NCBI GenBank assembly: GCA_963839995.1
Contig: CAWIXH010000013.1
Coordinates: 1-64,000, forward strand
Length of the DNA: 64,000 nucleotides
Source of the DNA: CAWIUB01 sp963839995
Lineage (GTDB): Bacteria; Actinomycetota; Actinomycetes; Mycobacteriales; Jatrophihabitantaceae
Direction: 5' to 3'
A model generated the notes under the pieces. The model was not told the origin of the DNA. It ran no database searches and saw only the letters and a list, made by a program, of their open reading frames with translations. This document shows, piece by piece, positions 62,276-64,000 of the stretch. Made by a program: the position numbers and the translations under genes. Positions within the stretch are counted from its first letter, which is position 1, and every line of letters begins with the position of its first letter.

Positions 62276-62845
62276 ATGGCCGTGCATCTGACCCGTATCT
62301 ACACCAGGACAGGCGACGACGGCACGACCGCGCTCGGCGACATGTCCCGGGTCGACAAGACGCATCCGCGGGTAGCCGCCTACGCCGACTGCGACGAGAC
62401 CAACGCGGCGATCGGTGTCGCGATCGCCCTCGGTGAGCTGCCCCCGCCGATCAACGCGGTGCTGCACCAGGTGCAGAACGACTTGTTCGATGTGGGCGCC
62501 GATCTCTGCACGCCGGTGGTCGCGAACCCGCAGTACCCGCCGTTGCGGATCACCGCTGCCCAGGTCGAACGGTTGGAAGGCTGGTGCGACCAGTTCAATG
62601 CTCAGTTGGCGAAGCTGGATAGCTTCATCCTGCCGGGCGGCACACCCGGTGCCGCCTTGCTGCATCAGGCCCGCGCTGTCGCCCGGCGAGGCGAGCGCAG
62701 CGCCTGGGCGCTGTACGCGGTCGACCCCGAGCACACCAATCGCGAGGCGTTGCGGTATCTCAATCGTCTGTCGGATCTGCTGTTCATCCTGAGCCGCACG
62801 GCCAACCCCGGCGGCGACGTGCTGTGGCGCCCCGGCGGCGACTGA
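62276..62845 (+). CDS. ATP:cob(I)alamin adenosyltransferase (PduO type)
   Basis: This enzyme makes adenosylcobalamin, the cofactor of IcmA and Ecm. The 189-residue helical bundle has the ATP loop YTRTGDDGTTALGD (residues 9-22), DETNAAIGVA, and the C-terminal RRGERSAWAL and YLNRLSDLLFILSR motifs of PduO enzymes. It is divergent from murA, an order also seen in mycobacteria (Rv1314c/Rv1315, from memory). Confidence 0.95.
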   Translation: MAVHLTRIYTRTGDDGTTALGDMSRVDKTHPRVAAYADCDETNAAIGVAIALGELPPPINAVLHQVQNDLFDVGADLCTPVVANPQYPPLRITAAQVERLEGWCDQFNAQLAKLDSFILPGGTPGAALLHQARAVARRGERSAWALYAVDPEHTNREALRYLNRLSDLLFILSRTANPGGDVLWRPGGD

Positions 62846-62849
62846 CGTC

Positions 62850-62901
62850 CACGACTTCGGGAGTATCTGATCCAGGCCCTGAGCCAGAAACTCCCGAAGT
62901 C
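62850..62901. repeat. Palindromic repeat, family C (after adenosyltransferase)
   Basis: GACTTCGGGAGT (62853-62864) and ACTCCCGAAGTC (62890-62901) form a perfect 12-bp stem with a 25-base loop containing TGATCCAG. It matches the copy at 26981-27030 and lies between convergent genes, its right end touching the DUF2550 stop. Confidence 0.7.
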
Positions 62902-63304
62902 AGGACGGCGGGGCCGAGGACTCCAGCCACGAGACGAAGCCGGTGTAGGCGCCGTCGGCCAAGGCGATCGTGACGTCGCCCGCGGAGTCACGGCATTCGA
63001 CGATGATCGCGCTGGCCGGCAGGGACGAACGCTCCTGCCCGGTCGGTGGGCGCTGGCCCACGACCTGCAGGTCGTCGCGATGGATGACGCGCGACGGCCG
63101 GGTGCCGATGCCGATCGCCCGGTACCACCGCAGTTCGTTGCCCGCGTATCGCCCGACGCCGTACAGCCACCGGCTGCCGCGGCGGGTGGCCAGCGGGATA
63201 GCGCCGGCGCTGCGCAGCATCTGCCGCTGCCGGGCCACGATGGACGCCAGCACGATCACGACGAGGATCAACGCGATGGCGAAGATGAGATCGACGACGG
63301 CCAC
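62900..63304 (-). CDS. DUF2550 membrane protein
   Basis: The 134-residue protein has one N-terminal transmembrane helix (VDLIFAIALILVVIVLASIV) and a beta-rich PH-like cytosolic domain (RRGSRWLYGVGRYAGNELRWYRAIG, then TIALADGAYTGFVSWLES). DUF2550 genes lie next to atpC across actinobacteria. GTG 63304 has GGGGGAG 5 bases upstream. Function unknown. Confidence 0.88.
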   Translation of the reverse strand: MAVVDLIFAIALILVVIVLASIVARQRQMLRSAGAIPLATRRGSRWLYGVGRYAGNELRWYRAIGIGTRPSRVIHRDDLQVVGQRPPTGQERSSLPASAIIVECRDSAGDVTIALADGAYTGFVSWLESSAPPS

Positions 63305-63326
63305 TGCGCTCCCCCGTAGCTGCCGA

Positions 63327-63722
63327 TCAGACCGCTTCGCCGGCGGCGCGCAGCCGCGCCAGAGCCCGGTTGCGCGCGTCCTGGGCCGCCGTATCGGTCT
63401 CCTCGCCGGCGGGTGACTCGGCCCCCGCGCGGCTGAGGGCATCTCGGGCCCGGGCCGCGTCGATCTCGCTGGCCTCCTCGGCGGTCTCAGCCATGATGGC
63501 GATCCCGTCCTCGCGGACGGATAGGAAGCCGCCGTTGACGGCCACCCGCAGGTCGTCGTGGCCGTCGCGCACGACGCGAACCAGCCAGCCGTCTTCCAGC
63601 GCCGCGAGCAACGGCTCGTGCCCGGCCAGGATGCCGATCTCGCCCTCGGGCGTTCGGGCGATGACCATCGTGGCCTCCCCCGACCAGATCGGCCATTCGA
63701 CCGCGACCACCTCGACGTGCAT
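63327..63722 (-). CDS. atpC: F-type ATP synthase epsilon subunit
   Basis: The epsilon subunit couples the rotor to the catalytic head and can inhibit ATP hydrolysis. The 131-residue protein has the beta-sandwich (VEVVAVEWPIWSGEATMVIA, GEIGILAGHEPLLAAL) and a C-terminal helical pair longer and more acidic than in E. coli. ATG 63722 has GGAGG 8 bases upstream. It follows atpD by 15 bases. Confidence 0.96.
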   Translation of the reverse strand: MHVEVVAVEWPIWSGEATMVIARTPEGEIGILAGHEPLLAALEDGWLVRVVRDGHDDLRVAVNGGFLSVREDGIAIMAETAEEASEIDAARARDALSRAGAESPAGEETDTAAQDARNRALARLRAAGEAV

Positions 63723-63737
63723 CACGTGTCCCTCCGC

Positions 63738-64000
63738 TCAGGTCTTCTTCAGCTCGTCGGCCTTGCGCTCGAGGTCTTCGAGGCCGCCGCACATGAAGAA
63801 CGCCTGCTCGGGATAGCTATCGAACTCGCCGTCGCACAGCCGCTTGAAGGCATCGACCGTCTCGCTCACCGGCACGAACGTCCCGTCCAGCCCGGTGAAG
63901 ACCTTGGCCACGAAGGTGCTCTGCGACAGGAACCGCTCGATGCGCCGCGCCCGGCCGACCAGGATCTTGTCCTCCTCCGCCAGCTCGTCGACTCCCAGGA
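63738..64000 (-). CDS. atpD: F-type ATP synthase beta subunit (5' part outside window)
   Basis: Only the last 86 codons are visible: ELAEEDKILVGRARRIERFL, FVAKVFTGLDGTFVPVSETV and FFMCGGLEDLERKADELKKT, the conserved C-terminal domain of the catalytic beta subunit. The nucleotide-binding domain lies beyond the window. With atpC it marks the end of the atp operon. Confidence 0.95.
   Translation of the reverse strand, partial: LGVDELAEEDKILVGRARRIERFLSQSTFVAKVFTGLDGTFVPVSETVDAFKRLCDGEFDSYPEQAFFMCGGLEDLERKADELKKT

Overview
This is a 64 kb chromosomal window from a high-GC actinomycete. Coding density and GC are high, GTG starts are common, and stop/start overlaps (ATGA, GTGA) are frequent. Lineage markers point the same way: a NucS/EndoMS mismatch endonuclease, the GlgE maltosyltransferase pathway, a MurA with Asp in place of the fosfomycin-target Cys, a DUF222 (13E12-type) HNH gene remnant, a Scy/FilP-like coiled-coil protein and DUF2550 next to the ATP synthase operon. 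From memory, gene order recalls two separate Mycobacterium tuberculosis blocks: gatB-gatA-gatC/ACT/ligA/MetE-like/mnmA/iscS/etfA-etfB (about 1-17 kb), and glgP/glgE/glgB/thioredoxin/thiolase/epimerase/nucS/murA/adenosyltransferase/DUF2550/atpC-atpD (about 27-64 kb). No rRNA, tRNA, CRISPR array or insertion sequence was seen.

Layout. 1-5.9 kb: amidotransferase gatCAB, an ACT-domain protein and DNA ligase ligA. 5.9-12.6 kb: a GDE-type glycogen debranching enzyme, the mnmA/iscS tRNA-thiolation pair with a MetE-like gene, and L-2-hydroxyglutarate oxidase. 12.8-19.3 kb: a frameshifted MFS transporter, a DUF4349 lipoprotein, electron-transfer flavoprotein, a HAD phosphatase and an enoyl-CoA hydratase. 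19.4-24.7 kb is the most accessory part: a truncated DUF222 gene behind a LexA-like box, a VapBC toxin-antitoxin pair, a hemerythrin-domain protein, two methyltransferases, a YciI-like protein and an ABC ATPase. 24.8-37 kb: alpha-glucan metabolism (glgX, glgP, glgE, treS, mak, glgB). 37-48 kb: pirin, a thioredoxin-TPR protein, isobutyryl-CoA mutase large subunit behind a perfect 22-bp palindrome, an S66 peptidase, a MarR regulator, glutaryl-CoA dehydrogenase, a DUF2127 protein and two head-to-head gene remnants. 46-61 kb: acyl-CoA chemistry with cobalamin-dependent mutases (meaB, thiolase, epimerase, crotonyl-CoA carboxylase/reductase, a duplicated-and-fused 3-hydroxyacyl-CoA dehydrogenase, a second single one, and ethylmalonyl-CoA mutase), with nucS and other genes between. 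61-64 kb: murA, ATP:cob(I)alamin adenosyltransferase, DUF2550, atpC and the end of atpD.

How it works together. The glucan block can build and recycle alpha-glucan: TreS and Mak make maltose-1-phosphate, GlgE polymerises it, GlgB branches it, and GlgP, GlgX and the GDE-type enzyme take it apart. The acyl-CoA block holds the signature enzymes of the ethylmalonyl-CoA route (thiolase, 3-hydroxybutyryl-CoA dehydrogenase, Ccr, epimerase, Ecm), plus the IcmA mutase, the MeaB chaperone and a cobalamin adenosyltransferase. Mesaconyl-CoA hydratase, methylsuccinyl-CoA dehydrogenase and malyl-CoA lyase are not in the window, so either assimilation or extender-unit supply is possible.

The less explained content is regulatory or repetitive: three families of intergenic palindromes, each present at least twice here (one copy lies inside the 3' end of mnmA), several operator-like dyads at icmA, pirin, vapBC, ccr and near 17.8 kb, and scars of gene loss.
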